From Azospirillum halopraeferens DSM 3675 (GTDB lineage Bacteria > Pseudomonadota > Alphaproteobacteria > Azospirillales > Azospirillaceae), in assembly GCF_000429625.1 (NCBI RefSeq), contig NZ_KE386929.1, positions 22,276-86,275 of the forward strand: 64,000 nt of DNA. The letters run 5' to 3'. The translations under genes and the position numbers were made by a program. Position 1 is the stretch's first letter; each line of letters begins with the position of its first letter. Shown here piece after piece: positions 46,321 through 54,175 of the stretch. The notes below the pieces were generated by a model that was given only the letters and a program-made list of their open reading frames with translations, was not told the origin of the DNA and made no database searches.

Positions 46321-47517
46321 TCACCCCCAGCTCCAGAACGCGTCACCTTCGTCCAGGTACGCCCCGCTCAGCACCATTCGGTGCACTTCCGAGGCACCGT
46401 CGACCAGCCGGGCCTGGCGGGCGTAGCGGTAGATCCACTCCAGCACCGTGTCGGTGGAATAGCCGCGCGCCCCGCACAGTTGAATGGCGGTGTCCGCCGC
46501 GGTGTGGAGCGTGTCCGCCACCAGCACCTTGGCCATGGACAGCTCCTTGCGGGCACGCCCGCCGCGGTCCAGGGTCCAGGCGGCCTTCATGGTCATCAGC
46601 CGGCCCAGCTCGATGCGCATGGCCGCATCGCCCAGCATCCACCGCACCCCCTCGCGGCCGGCAAGCGTGGTGCCGAAACTCTCCCGCTCCGTCACATAGG
46701 CGCCGGCGATCTCCAGACAGCGCTTGGCCAGGCCCAGCCAGCGCATGCAGTGGGTGAGCCGCGCCGGGCCCAGACGGATCTGCGTCACTTTCAGCCCGTC
46801 GCCCACGCCCATCAGCACATCGCCGTCCGGGATCTCCAGCCCGTCGAAGACCAGCTCGCAATGGCCGCCGTGTTCCTCCGGCCCCATGATGGGGATGCGC
46901 CGCACGATCTCCCATCCGGGTTGGTCGCGGTCGAAGAGAAAGGCGGTCAGCCCCTTGCGGGGGTCGTCGGAGGTGCGGGCGATCAGGATGAAGTGCTGCG
47001 CCACGCCGGCCCCGGTGATGAACCACTTGCGCCCGGACACGACCCAGCGGTCGCCCCGCCGCTCCGCCCGCGTGCGCATCATCGAGGGGTCTGAGCCCGA
47101 GCCGGGGTGCGGCTCCGTCATGGCGAAGGCGGAGCGCACCCGGCCGTCGATGATGGGCTGCAGCCAGCGCGCCTTCTGCGCCTCGGTGCCGACGCGGTTC
47201 AGCACCATCATGTTGCCGTCGTCGGGGGCGGCGGCGTTGAAGACCACCGGCCCGAAGATGGACCGGTTCATCTCCTCGTAGCAGGCGGCCATGCCGACCA
47301 TCGCCAGGCCGCCGCCGCCCCGTTCGCGCGGCATCTGCAGGGACCACAGGCCCGCCGCCCGCGCCCGGGCGCGCAGGTCACCGAGGGCGGGTTCCGCGAT
47401 GTTGTCGTGCTCGTCCCGGCAGGCCCGGTCGGCCTCGACGGGCAGGATCTCCTCCTCCACGAAGGCGCGGATGCGCCGGCGCATTGCCTCCACGTCGGCG
47501 GGCAGGGCGAAATCCAT
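46321..47517 (-). CDS. Acyl-CoA dehydrogenase, LvaC/ACAD11-like
   Basis: The 398-residue flavoenzyme begins MDFALPADVEAMRRRIRAFVEEEILPVE and has ACAD landmarks: SAFAMTEPHPGSGSDPSMMRTRAER, WVVSGRKWFITGAGVAQHFILIARTS, GYSTDTVLEWIYRYARQARLVDGASEVHRMVLSG. The C-terminal 'DGASEVHRM' and the helix with the FAD contacts are typical of ACAD10/11-type enzymes. In lva pathways this step turns the 4-phosphoacyl-CoA into a 2-enoyl- or 3-hydroxyacyl-CoA entering beta-oxidation. It lies 43 bp after the SDR gene and one base before the phosphotransferase start region. Confidence 0.9.
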   Translation of the reverse strand: MDFALPADVEAMRRRIRAFVEEEILPVEADRACRDEHDNIAEPALGDLRARARAAGLWSLQMPRERGGGGLAMVGMAACYEEMNRSIFGPVVFNAAAPDDGNMMVLNRVGTEAQKARWLQPIIDGRVRSAFAMTEPHPGSGSDPSMMRTRAERRGDRWVVSGRKWFITGAGVAQHFILIARTSDDPRKGLTAFLFDRDQPGWEIVRRIPIMGPEEHGGHCELVFDGLEIPDGDVLMGVGDGLKVTQIRLGPARLTHCMRWLGLAKRCLEIAGAYVTERESFGTTLAGREGVRWMLGDAAMRIELGRLMTMKAAWTLDRGGRARKELSMAKVLVADTLHTAADTAIQLCGARGYSTDTVLEWIYRYARQARLVDGASEVHRMVLSGAYLDEGDAFWSWG

Positions 47518-47560
47518 GGCGGTCTCCCCTATACGCGGTCCGGACCTGCCGAACCCTGTG

Positions 47561-48331
47561 TCACAGCGAGCTGACGAGATGGCCCCCGTCCACCGCCAGC
47601 ACCGCGCCGGTCATGTACGCGCCGGCGTCGGAGCACAGCAGCAGCAGCGGCCCCTCCAGGTCCTGCGGCCGGCCGAGCCGGCGCTGCGGAATGCGGCGGA
47701 CCAGCGCCTGCCCGGCGTCGGTCGCGAAGAAGTCGCGGTTGAGGTCGGTTTCCACATAGCCGGGGCACAGCGCGTTGACGCGGATGCCGTGGCGCGCCAG
47801 TTCCAGCGCCATTGCCCGGGTGAGGTGCACCAGCCCCGCCTTGGACACGGCGTAGGCGGACACCTGCCCGGCCACCCGCAGGCCGACGATGGAGGCGATG
47901 TTGACGATCGCCCCGCCCTGCCCGCCCTCGCGCATGGCGTCCGCGGCGGCGCGCGCCACCAGGAAGGCGCCCTTCAGGTTGGTGTCCATCACCCGGTCCC
48001 ACGCCGCCTCGTCCAGGTCGAGCACGGAGCGCGTGTCGGTGACGCCGGCGTTGTTGATCAGGATGTCGATGCCGCCCAGCCCGACGGAGGCATCCTCCAC
48101 CGCGGCGCTGACGGAGGCGGCGTCGGTGACATCCATCGGCACCGCGACGGCCTCTCCGCCCGCCTCCATGATGGTGTCGCACAGCTCTTCCAGGGCGTCG
48201 ACCCGCCGCGCCGCGACGGCGACCTTCGCCCCCGCCAGCGCCAGCACCAGCGCGAAGTGCCGCCCCAGCCCGGATGAAGCCCCGGTGACCAGCGCCGCCT
48301 TTCCCGTGAGATCGATGAGATAGCCGGTCAT
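47561..48331 (-). CDS. Short-chain dehydrogenase/reductase, LvaD-like
   Basis: The 256-residue SDR has the Rossmann TGASSGLGRHFALVLALAGA (TGxxxGxG), NNAG in ILINNAGVTDTRS, the catalytic Ser in IVNIASIVGLRVAG, and YAVSKAG (Tyr-xxx-Lys), followed by VNALCPGYVETDLN. It is a classical NAD(P)H-dependent oxidoreductase. In the levulinate operon of Pseudomonas putida the equivalent LvaD reduces 4-ketoacyl-CoA to 4-hydroxyacyl-CoA; here that role is inferred from the neighbours. It abuts the synthetase stop with no gap (48331/48332), so translation is probably coupled. Confidence 0.9.
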   Translation of the reverse strand: MTGYLIDLTGKAALVTGASSGLGRHFALVLALAGAKVAVAARRVDALEELCDTIMEAGGEAVAVPMDVTDAASVSAAVEDASVGLGGIDILINNAGVTDTRSVLDLDEAAWDRVMDTNLKGAFLVARAAADAMREGGQGGAIVNIASIVGLRVAGQVSAYAVSKAGLVHLTRAMALELARHGIRVNALCPGYVETDLNRDFFATDAGQALVRRIPQRRLGRPQDLEGPLLLLCSDAGAYMTGAVLAVDGGHLVSSL

Positions 48332-49960
48332 TCAGAGTTCCCTGGCCCGTTGGCGGAGGACGAACTTGCGGATCTTGCCGGTGGCCGTCCGGGGCAGCGG
48401 CCCGAACACCACGGTGCGCGGCACCTTGAAACCGGCGAGACGGGCACGGCACCACTCGGTCACGGTGTCCTGCGTCACCCCGGCCGCGGCGTCGGGTTTC
48501 AGGGTGACGAAGGCGCACACGCTCTCGCCCCAGCGGGGGTCGGGGCGGGCGACCACGGCCGCCTCCATGACCGCGGGGTGACCGTACAGGACCTCCTCCA
48601 CCTCCAGCGACGAGACGTTCTCGCCGCCGGTGATGATGATGTCCTTGGCGCGGTCCTTGATCTCCACATAGCCGTCGGGGTGCACCACCGCCAGGTCGCC
48701 GGTGTGCAGCCAGCCGTCGCGCAGCGCCTCGTCCGTCGCCGTCGGGTTCTTCAGATAGCCCTTCATGACCGTGTTGCCGCGCAGCGCCAGTTCGCCGAGC
48801 GTGGCGCCGTCGGCCGACACCGGCTGCCCGGTGGCAGCGTCCAGCACCGCCTGCCCGGCCAGGGTCACCATGGCGACGCCCTGGCGGGCCATCCGCGCGG
48901 CCCGTTCCGGCGGGTCGAGGGTGTCCCAATCCTCCTGCGGGATGCAGACGGTGGCGGGGCCGTAGCTTTCGGTCATGCCGTAGAGATGGGTCACCGCGAA
49001 GCCCATCGCCTCCATCCCGGCGATCACCGCGCCGGGCGGTGCCGCGCCGCCGGTGGCCACCCGGACGGGGCCGTGGGCGAAGCGACGCTTCGCCTCCTCC
49101 GGCGCGTGGATGAGCATGGTCAGGACCACCGGGGCGCCGCAGAGGTGGGTGACCCGCTCCTCGTCGATCAGGCGGAAGATCAGGGGCGGGTCCACCTGCC
49201 GCAGGCAGACGTGGCGCCCGCCCGCCGCCGTCACCGCCCAGGGATAGGACCAACCGTTGCAGTGGAACATGGGCAGCGTCCACAGATAGACGCTGCGCGG
49301 CGTGAGCCCGAAGGTCAGCGCGTTGCCCAGCGCGTTCAGATAGGCGCCGCGGTGGTGGTAGACCACGCCCTTGGGGTTGCCGGTGGTGCCGGAGGTGTAG
49401 TTCAGCGCGATCGACTCCCACTCGTCCGCCGGGCCGGCCAGCGGGCGGTCCGGGTCGCCGCCGGCCAGGAACTCCTCGTACTCCGCATCACCGGCGGGTT
49501 CGGTGTCGGCGGCGCCGGGGTCGTCGATCCACACCATCCGCGGCCGCACGGCCAGGCGCTCCAGCGCGTCGCGCGCCACCGGGGCAAGGCCGCGGTCGAC
49601 CAGGAACACCTTCGAGTCCGCGTGCTCCAGGATGAAGGCGACGGCGGCGGCGTCGAGGCGGGTGTTGATGGCGTTCAGCACGGCGCCGGCCCCCGGAACG
49701 CCATAATGGGCTTCCAGCATCGCCGGGGTGTTGGGGATCAGCGCCGAGACGCGGTCGCCGCACCGCACCCCGGCCCGCTCCAACGCCGACGCCAGCGCGC
49801 GGGCCCGGCGGTCCAGCGCGGCATAGGTCAGCCGTCGGTCGCCGTAGACCACGGCCTCCTTGCCGGGGTGAACGGCGGCGGCGCGCCCGAGAAAGTCCAG
49901 CGGTGTCAGCGGCACATGGTTGGCCGCGCGTTTCTCCAGCCCGTGTTCCGCATCGTCCAC
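48332..49960 (-). CDS. Acyl-CoA synthetase (AMP-binding), LvaE-like
   Basis: The GTG at 49960, preceded by GGGAGGGAGATGCC, gives 542 residues and a normal family N-terminus (DDAEHGLEKRAANHVPLTPLDFLGRAAAVHPGKEAVVYG). Class I adenylate-forming motifs: A3 NYTSGTTGNPKGVVYHHRGAYLN, A5 YGMTESYGPA, A7 GWLHTGDLAVVHPDGYVEIKDRAKDIIITGGENVSSLEVE (A8 'hinge'), and the catalytic Lys in PRTATGKIRKFVLR. It activates an acid to its CoA ester. As the first gene of the operon it would activate levulinate or another 4-oxo/4-hydroxy acid; medium-chain fatty acids are the alternative. Confidence 0.92.
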   Translation of the reverse strand: MDDAEHGLEKRAANHVPLTPLDFLGRAAAVHPGKEAVVYGDRRLTYAALDRRARALASALERAGVRCGDRVSALIPNTPAMLEAHYGVPGAGAVLNAINTRLDAAAVAFILEHADSKVFLVDRGLAPVARDALERLAVRPRMVWIDDPGAADTEPAGDAEYEEFLAGGDPDRPLAGPADEWESIALNYTSGTTGNPKGVVYHHRGAYLNALGNALTFGLTPRSVYLWTLPMFHCNGWSYPWAVTAAGGRHVCLRQVDPPLIFRLIDEERVTHLCGAPVVLTMLIHAPEEAKRRFAHGPVRVATGGAAPPGAVIAGMEAMGFAVTHLYGMTESYGPATVCIPQEDWDTLDPPERAARMARQGVAMVTLAGQAVLDAATGQPVSADGATLGELALRGNTVMKGYLKNPTATDEALRDGWLHTGDLAVVHPDGYVEIKDRAKDIIITGGENVSSLEVEEVLYGHPAVMEAAVVARPDPRWGESVCAFVTLKPDAAAGVTQDTVTEWCRARLAGFKVPRTVVFGPLPRTATGKIRKFVLRQRAREL

Positions 49961-50026
49961 GGCATCTCCCTCCCCCACCGTTGGCGGCGCCGCCGGTCGT
50001 CTCCGGCGTTGTTCGCTGCACCAACC

Positions 50027-50056
50027 ATCGTAGGGCCGCGGCCGGTGACCGGGCAA
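50027..50056 (-). promoter_or_regulatory. Candidate promoter of the lva-like operon
   Basis: On the minus strand TTGCCC (50051-50056) and TACGAT (50027-50032) are 18 bp apart, about 70 bp upstream of the synthetase start. Spacing and position only; no experimental support. Confidence 0.4.
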
Positions 50057-50060
50057 GTGC

Positions 50061-50094
50061 GGGAGAGGGGCGTCCTCTCCCGGCGCGGGAGAGG
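50061..50094. repeat. Alternating GGGAGAGG/CCTCTCCC hairpins
   Basis: GGGAGAGG (50061-50068), CCTCTCCC (50074-50081) and a second GGGAGAGG (50087-50094) allow two mutually exclusive stems. The element lies just downstream of the lytic transglycosylase stop (minus strand), has no U tract, and is REP-like. Confidence 0.6.
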
Positions 50095-50109
50095 TGCCCC
50101 GATTCGGCG

Positions 50110-51177
50110 TCAGTCGACGTCGGTGACCAGGCAGACGTTGTCCCGGCCCTTCAGGCTGCCGCACCCGTCGCTGCGCGGGGTGACGAAGCGGAACTGGACG
50201 CGGGCAGGGTCCACGCCGGCGGGCAGGAAGGCCTGGGCGACCTCCATGCGGAAGGCGGGAGAGACGGTGCGCACCTGCGCCGGTGTGGCGTCGGCCACCA
50301 GCGTGGCTCCGGCGGGCTTGCGCTGGGGCTGCGGCGACGGGACGGCGGAGGCAAGCGGTGCCGGAGCCGGAGCCGGAGCCGCGACCGGAGCCGGCGGCGG
50401 CGTGAGGGCGGCGAGCACTACGGGCGCCGGGGCGGGCTTGGCCGCCGGAGCGGGGGCGGTCCGGACCGGCGTCGGGGCCGGCGCCGGAGCGGGCGGCGGT
50501 GCGGCGGCCACCACAACGGGCGCCGGCGTCGGGGCCGGAGCCGCCGCCGGACGCGGGGCGGTCTCGCGGGCCGGGGCGACGGCCACCTCGATGGCGCCCG
50601 CGGCCGGATCGGCCTGGCGCGGCGACGCGCCGCGCACCACCGGCGTCAGGGCCGCCAGGTAGGAGCGCGTCTCCTGCGGCAGCCGCTGCTTGCCCGCCAG
50701 GTGGTTGGCGTAGCAGCCGGGGCCGCAGTTGTAGGCGGCGAGGAATCCCGGCGAGCCGAACAGGTCGTACATCTCGCGGATGTAAGCGGTGCCGGCCAGG
50801 ATGTTGTCCCGCGGGTCAGCCGGGTCGGGACCCAGCCCGTAGGCGTTGCGCATCAGATTGTAGGTGCCGGGCATCACCTGCATCAGGCCGATGGCGCCGG
50901 CCCGGCTGGTGATGACGCGCCCGTTGACCCAGTGTCGGCCGCTGCTCTCGCGCATCATCACGGCGCGGATCCAGCTCTCCGGCACGTCGAAGCGGTTGGA
51001 CGCCTCGCGGATGTGCGGCACCCAGGGGGCGAGCCGGTCGTTGGGATCGATGGGAGCCGCGGCGGGGGCCGAAGCCACCTCCGGCCCCTGCGGGGAGGAA
51101 GCGCACCCGGCAAGCGTCAGGCCGAGGATCGCCAGGGCGCCCAACGCGGTCCGCGTCGGGAGCCCCCGGGGGGCCAT
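50110..51177 (-). CDS. Lytic transglycosylase (SLT domain) lipoprotein with Pro/Ala repeat region
   Basis: Start MAPRGLPTRTALGALAILGLTLAGC gives a signal peptide with lipobox LTLAGC. The catalytic domain (about 45-190) has VPHIREASNRFDVPESWIRAVMMRESSGRHWVNGRVITSRAGAIGLMQVMPGTY with the catalytic Glu in MMRESSG, then AYNCGPGCY. It cleaves peptidoglycan to anhydromuropeptides in the periplasm. A long Pro/Ala/Val low-complexity linker (about 205-300, PAPTPAPVVVAAAPPPAP) precedes a C-terminal domain with ATPAQVRTVSPAFRMEVAQAF and a pair of cysteines (DGCGSLKGRDNVCLVTD). It is divergent from nnrS across 327 bp. Confidence 0.93.
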   Translation of the reverse strand: MAPRGLPTRTALGALAILGLTLAGCASSPQGPEVASAPAAAPIDPNDRLAPWVPHIREASNRFDVPESWIRAVMMRESSGRHWVNGRVITSRAGAIGLMQVMPGTYNLMRNAYGLGPDPADPRDNILAGTAYIREMYDLFGSPGFLAAYNCGPGCYANHLAGKQRLPQETRSYLAALTPVVRGASPRQADPAAGAIEVAVAPARETAPRPAAAPAPTPAPVVVAAAPPPAPAPAPTPVRTAPAPAAKPAPAPVVLAALTPPPAPVAAPAPAPAPLASAVPSPQPQRKPAGATLVADATPAQVRTVSPAFRMEVAQAFLPAGVDPARVQFRFVTPRSDGCGSLKGRDNVCLVTDVD

Positions 51178-51504
51178 AGCGGCCCGTGTCTGCCGAAGTT
51201 CCACGTGTAAGGAGTCCGTTCTGGCGGGCACGATCGATAGGAGTAACGCGCTTTTTCGGCAACCGGGGCTGACAAGTCAAGTGACTTCGCCTCCCTGCGA
51301 CCAAGTTTCCGCCACACTGTTGCCACGATGACTTGGTTTGCCGGAACATTTAATGCACATTCGTATGAAAATAGACTTATGAGCCGCGGCGCGCTTAGCG
51401 TTTCCCTTTTGTACCGGTGTCAGCATCGGCCTTGTCCGCGGTCAAGGCGAACGCCGCCGGCCATGCCACGGTGAGGCCCCGGTACCCCGACTCCGTCCCC
51501 GACC
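51178..51504. promoter_or_regulatory. 327-bp divergent region SLT/nnrS with palindromes and an FNR/NNR-like box
   Basis: It holds AAGTCA-AG-TGACTT (51274-51287), a perfect palindrome, and TTGTC-CGCG-GTCAA (51432-51445), one base off the TTGAC-N4-GTCAA NNR/DNR consensus and about 60 bp before the nnrS ATG. The stretch around 51330-51380 is AT-rich and may hold the promoters. No gene is seen. Confidence 0.6.
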
Positions 51505-52614
51505 ATGACACCACCCCTGCCCGCCGCCCGCCGCCCTGCCGGCCATCGCCTGTTCTTCCCCCTCGCCCTGGTCTACGGGGCGCTGGCCGTGCCGTACTGG
51601 ACCGCGGGATGGCTGGGATGGTCCGCCACGGGGTGGACGGCGGCGGAGCACGCCCACGAGATGCTGTTCGGATTCGCCCTGGCGGTGGTCGGCGGCTTCC
51701 TGCTGACGCGCCCGTCCCCGGCCGCGCTGGCGGTGGCCGTGGTTGCCTGGGTGCTCGGCCGGGTCGCCGTGGCCATCGACCCGCCGGCAGCGGTCGCCGC
51801 CGCGATGGGGCTGGCGTTCCCGGCCGTTCTCTTCGTCCTGGCCGGAGTTCCTTTCCTGCGCACGGCCCGCAGCGGGCACAACGCCGTGTTCGGGCCGCTG
51901 ATCGGCGCCTTCATCCTGGCGGAAGCCCTGTACCGGCTGGCGGGCGACGACGGGCGCACGGGGGTGCTGCTGGCGCTCCACCTCGTGGCGCTGCTGCTGT
52001 TCGCCATGGGCGGGCGGATCATTCCCGCGGCCACGGCGGGGGAGATGCGCCGGCGCGACGGCCCTCCGGTCGAGCGGGTGCAGCCGCGCGCCGAGCGGAT
52101 CGGGCTGTTCGGCGGGATCGCGGCGGCGGCCACGCTTGCCTTCGGCGTGTGGCCGGTGGCCGGAGCCGCCGGCGCCGCCGCGGCCGGGGTGTGCACCCTG
52201 ATCCGGCTGGCCGGCTGGCGCCCGCTGCGCATCCGCGACCGTCCGGAGCTGTGGAGCCTTCACCTGGGCTATGCCTGGCTGGGGATCGGCTGGCTGGCCA
52301 TTGCCGCCGAGCGGCTGTTCCCCGGCGCCACCGGAGCGGCCTGGCACGTCCCGGCGATCGGGGCGCTGGGCACGCTGGCGTGCGCCATGATCGTGCGCGC
52401 CACGCAGCAGCGCGAGGCCGTGCCCATCCGCTTCCCGCCGGCCGTCACGGCGGCCGTGCTGCTCATTTCCCTTTCCACCGCGGCGCGCGCCGTGGCGGGA
52501 TGGGAGGGTGCGTCACCCGCCCTGCCGGTCCTGATGGCCGCCGCCGCCGCAACGTGGAGCCTCGCTCTTCTGTTGATCCTGGCGTCGCTGCGGCGGATCC
52601 TGGCCGGCCGCTGA
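51505..52614 (+). CDS. nnrS: NnrS-family haem-copper membrane protein
   Basis: The 369-residue protein has about ten TM helices and NnrS features: HRLFFPLALVYGALAVPYWTAGWLGW, AAEHAHEMLFGFALAVVGGFLL (the conserved HEMLFG), GHNAVFGPLIGAFILAEALYRLAG, ALLLFAMGGRIIPAAT, LHLGYAWLGIGWLAIAAERLFP. NnrS proteins protect against nitric oxide and reactive nitrogen and often belong to the NNR/FNR regulon. A hemerythrin-domain gene follows 16 bp downstream, probably co-transcribed, and the divergent region carries an NNR-like box, so response to NO or low oxygen is plausible. Confidence 0.9.
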   Translation: MTPPLPAARRPAGHRLFFPLALVYGALAVPYWTAGWLGWSATGWTAAEHAHEMLFGFALAVVGGFLLTRPSPAALAVAVVAWVLGRVAVAIDPPAAVAAAMGLAFPAVLFVLAGVPFLRTARSGHNAVFGPLIGAFILAEALYRLAGDDGRTGVLLALHLVALLLFAMGGRIIPAATAGEMRRRDGPPVERVQPRAERIGLFGGIAAAATLAFGVWPVAGAAGAAAAGVCTLIRLAGWRPLRIRDRPELWSLHLGYAWLGIGWLAIAAERLFPGATGAAWHVPAIGALGTLACAMIVRATQQREAVPIRFPPAVTAAVLLISLSTAARAVAGWEGASPALPVLMAAAAATWSLALLLILASLRRILAGR

Positions 52615-52630
52615 GATACGAGGACGTCCC

Positions 52631-53137
52631 ATGCACGCCACTACCGAGACCGGCCGCCGCATCCACGAGGATCACGACCGCACCATCGCCATGCTGAACC
52701 GCCTGGAGGAGCACCTGCGCGACGCGGAGACCTTCGGCATTCCGACGCTGGGCCCGGACACGCCGGCCCGGTCCCTGGTTGCCGACCTCGACGCCCTCCT
52801 CGACCGCGAACTGGGGCCGCACTTCGACTTCGAGGAGCGGGCGGTGTTTCCCCTGCTGGCCGAGCGGGGTGCGCATGAGCTGGTGCAGCATCTCACCGAC
52901 GAGCACGAGGCCATGCGTCCCGTCGGACGGCGCCTGCAACGCTATTGCGCCCTGGCGCTGTCGGAGGGGTTCGACGAAGAAAGTTTCGGCGCCTTCCTGC
53001 ACTTCGCCGAAGACTTGGTGGAGCGCCTGGAACGTCACCTGCAGGTGGAGGAAACCGCGCTGCTCATGGCCGTGGAGACCATGCTCGCCGATGCGCCCGA
53101 TCTCGATCGCGCGCTCGCCGCGGGATACGGCGGATGA
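52631..53137 (+). CDS. Hemerythrin HHE-domain protein
   Basis: The 168-residue protein has the di-iron cation-binding helices: RRIHEDHDRTIAMLNRLEEHL (His12, His15), LGPHFDFEERAVFPLLAE, HLTDEHEAMRPVGRRLQRY and ERLERHLQVEETALLMAVE. The HxxxE and HxxxH/E pairs needed for the non-haem iron pair are all visible. Such proteins sense or scavenge oxygen, NO or iron. It follows nnrS with a 16-bp gap, GAGATACGAGGACGTCCC before the ATG, and is likely part of an NO-handling pair. A hairpin follows its stop. Confidence 0.9.
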   Translation: MHATTETGRRIHEDHDRTIAMLNRLEEHLRDAETFGIPTLGPDTPARSLVADLDALLDRELGPHFDFEERAVFPLLAERGAHELVQHLTDEHEAMRPVGRRLQRYCALALSEGFDEESFGAFLHFAEDLVERLERHLQVEETALLMAVETMLADAPDLDRALAAGYGG

Positions 53138-53164
53138 CCGATGCCGGGAAGTCGCCTTCGTCGG

Positions 53165-53184
53165 ACCCCCATGTCAATGGGGGT
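53165..53184 (+). terminator. Hairpin after the hemerythrin gene
   Basis: ACCCCCAT / ATGGGGGT with loop GTCA (53165-53184), about 28 bp after the stop. No strong U tract follows, so function as a terminator is uncertain. Confidence 0.5.
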
Positions 53185-53243
53185 AAATCACCTATGACGT
53201 CTGCGCGAAATCCTTTGATCGAGGCATTCCACGGACCGCCTTA

Positions 53244-53272
53244 TTGACGGAAGAGGTTGGACATTTTAAGTC
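53244..53272 (+). promoter_or_regulatory. Candidate sigma-70 promoter upstream of the CheC-like gene
   Basis: TTGACG (53244-53249) and TAAGTC (53267-53272) are 17 bp apart, about 160 bp before the start at 53432. The flanking words ATTGAC and GTCAAT form an inverted repeat around the promoter, a possible operator. Confidence 0.45.
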
Positions 53273-53431
53273 AATAGAAAGCGTTGCATCGCTTCCCGCC
53301 GATTTCGTTCCCTTCCGTCCATCGGACCCGCATCGGAACAAGAGCGACGGCGCGGCGGACACCGTCCCGTGGAATGACGAAGGGAACGATCAGATGGCGA
53401 ACGGCCCGAAGCGCAGGCCCGCGGTGCCGTC

Positions 53432-54109
53432 ATGTGGACCGCACTGAGCGACGGCGAAACCGACGCGCTGACCGAACTGGTCAACGTGTCCGTCAGCAAG
53501 GCCGCCGTGACGCTGAGCCGGATGATGGGCGGTGCGGTCACGCTGACGGTGCCGCGGATCACCGTGGTGGCGCGTGCGGAGGCCACGGCGGCCCTGAGCG
53601 CCGGCGGGGGCAACGACCGGCTGGTCGCCATCGGCGAATCGTTCGACGGCCCATTCTCGGGATCCGCCGTCCTGGTGTTTCCGGTGTCCAACAGCCTGGA
53701 ACTGGTGCGGGCGGTGCTGCCCCATCTCGCCGACCTGGATGAGATCATCGAGATGGAGCAGGAGGCGCTCAGCGAGATCGGCAACATCATCATCAACAGT
53801 TGCCTGTCCACACTGGCCAACATGCTGCGCGAGCCGATCGCCACCTCGCTGCCGCGGGTCATCTACGGCGGCATCGGCGAGATCCTCACGCGCCCGGCCG
53901 ACGACGGCGGCAGCGGCGGGACCTGCGACGCCGACGATCGGGTGATGTTCTTCCATGTGGATTTCGTGATGCGGGACCGCGACCTGCGAGGATTCATCGT
54001 CATCGTCATGAGCGTGTCGTCGCTGATGGCGTTGCGCGCCAGCGTGCAACGCCTTATGAACGCCCTCGCCGAACCGCCGTCGGCAGACCCGGCCGTGCCG
54101 TGCCGATGA
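53432..54109 (+). CDS. CheC-family phosphatase-like protein
   Basis: The 225-residue protein shows the two CheC/CheX-type helices: GETDALTELVNVSVSKAAVTLSRMMGG, and EIIEMEQEALSEIGNIIINSCLSTLANML with the [DS]xxxExxN signature (SEIGN). Between them are VTLTVPRITVV and GSAVLVFPVSNSLELVR. CheC proteins dephosphorylate CheY-type response regulators. The product has no receiver domain and is followed, after 66 bp, by a hybrid histidine kinase whose C-terminal receiver could be its substrate. The genes may form a small phospho-signalling unit. The ATG has no strong SD. Confidence 0.85.
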   Translation: MWTALSDGETDALTELVNVSVSKAAVTLSRMMGGAVTLTVPRITVVARAEATAALSAGGGNDRLVAIGESFDGPFSGSAVLVFPVSNSLELVRAVLPHLADLDEIIEMEQEALSEIGNIIINSCLSTLANMLREPIATSLPRVIYGGIGEILTRPADDGGSGGTCDADDRVMFFHVDFVMRDRDLRGFIVIVMSVSSLMALRASVQRLMNALAEPPSADPAVPCR

Positions 54110-54175
54110 TCCCGGCCTGCCCCGTTGCGCCCGGCGTGCGCATCCACCTTTCCCGAACCCGGCCAGCCCCCCGCC

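Noticed and set aside
53394..53447. Short ATG frame just upstream of the CheC-like gene
   Set aside because: It is only 17 codons, out of frame with and overlapping the CheC start, without an SD.
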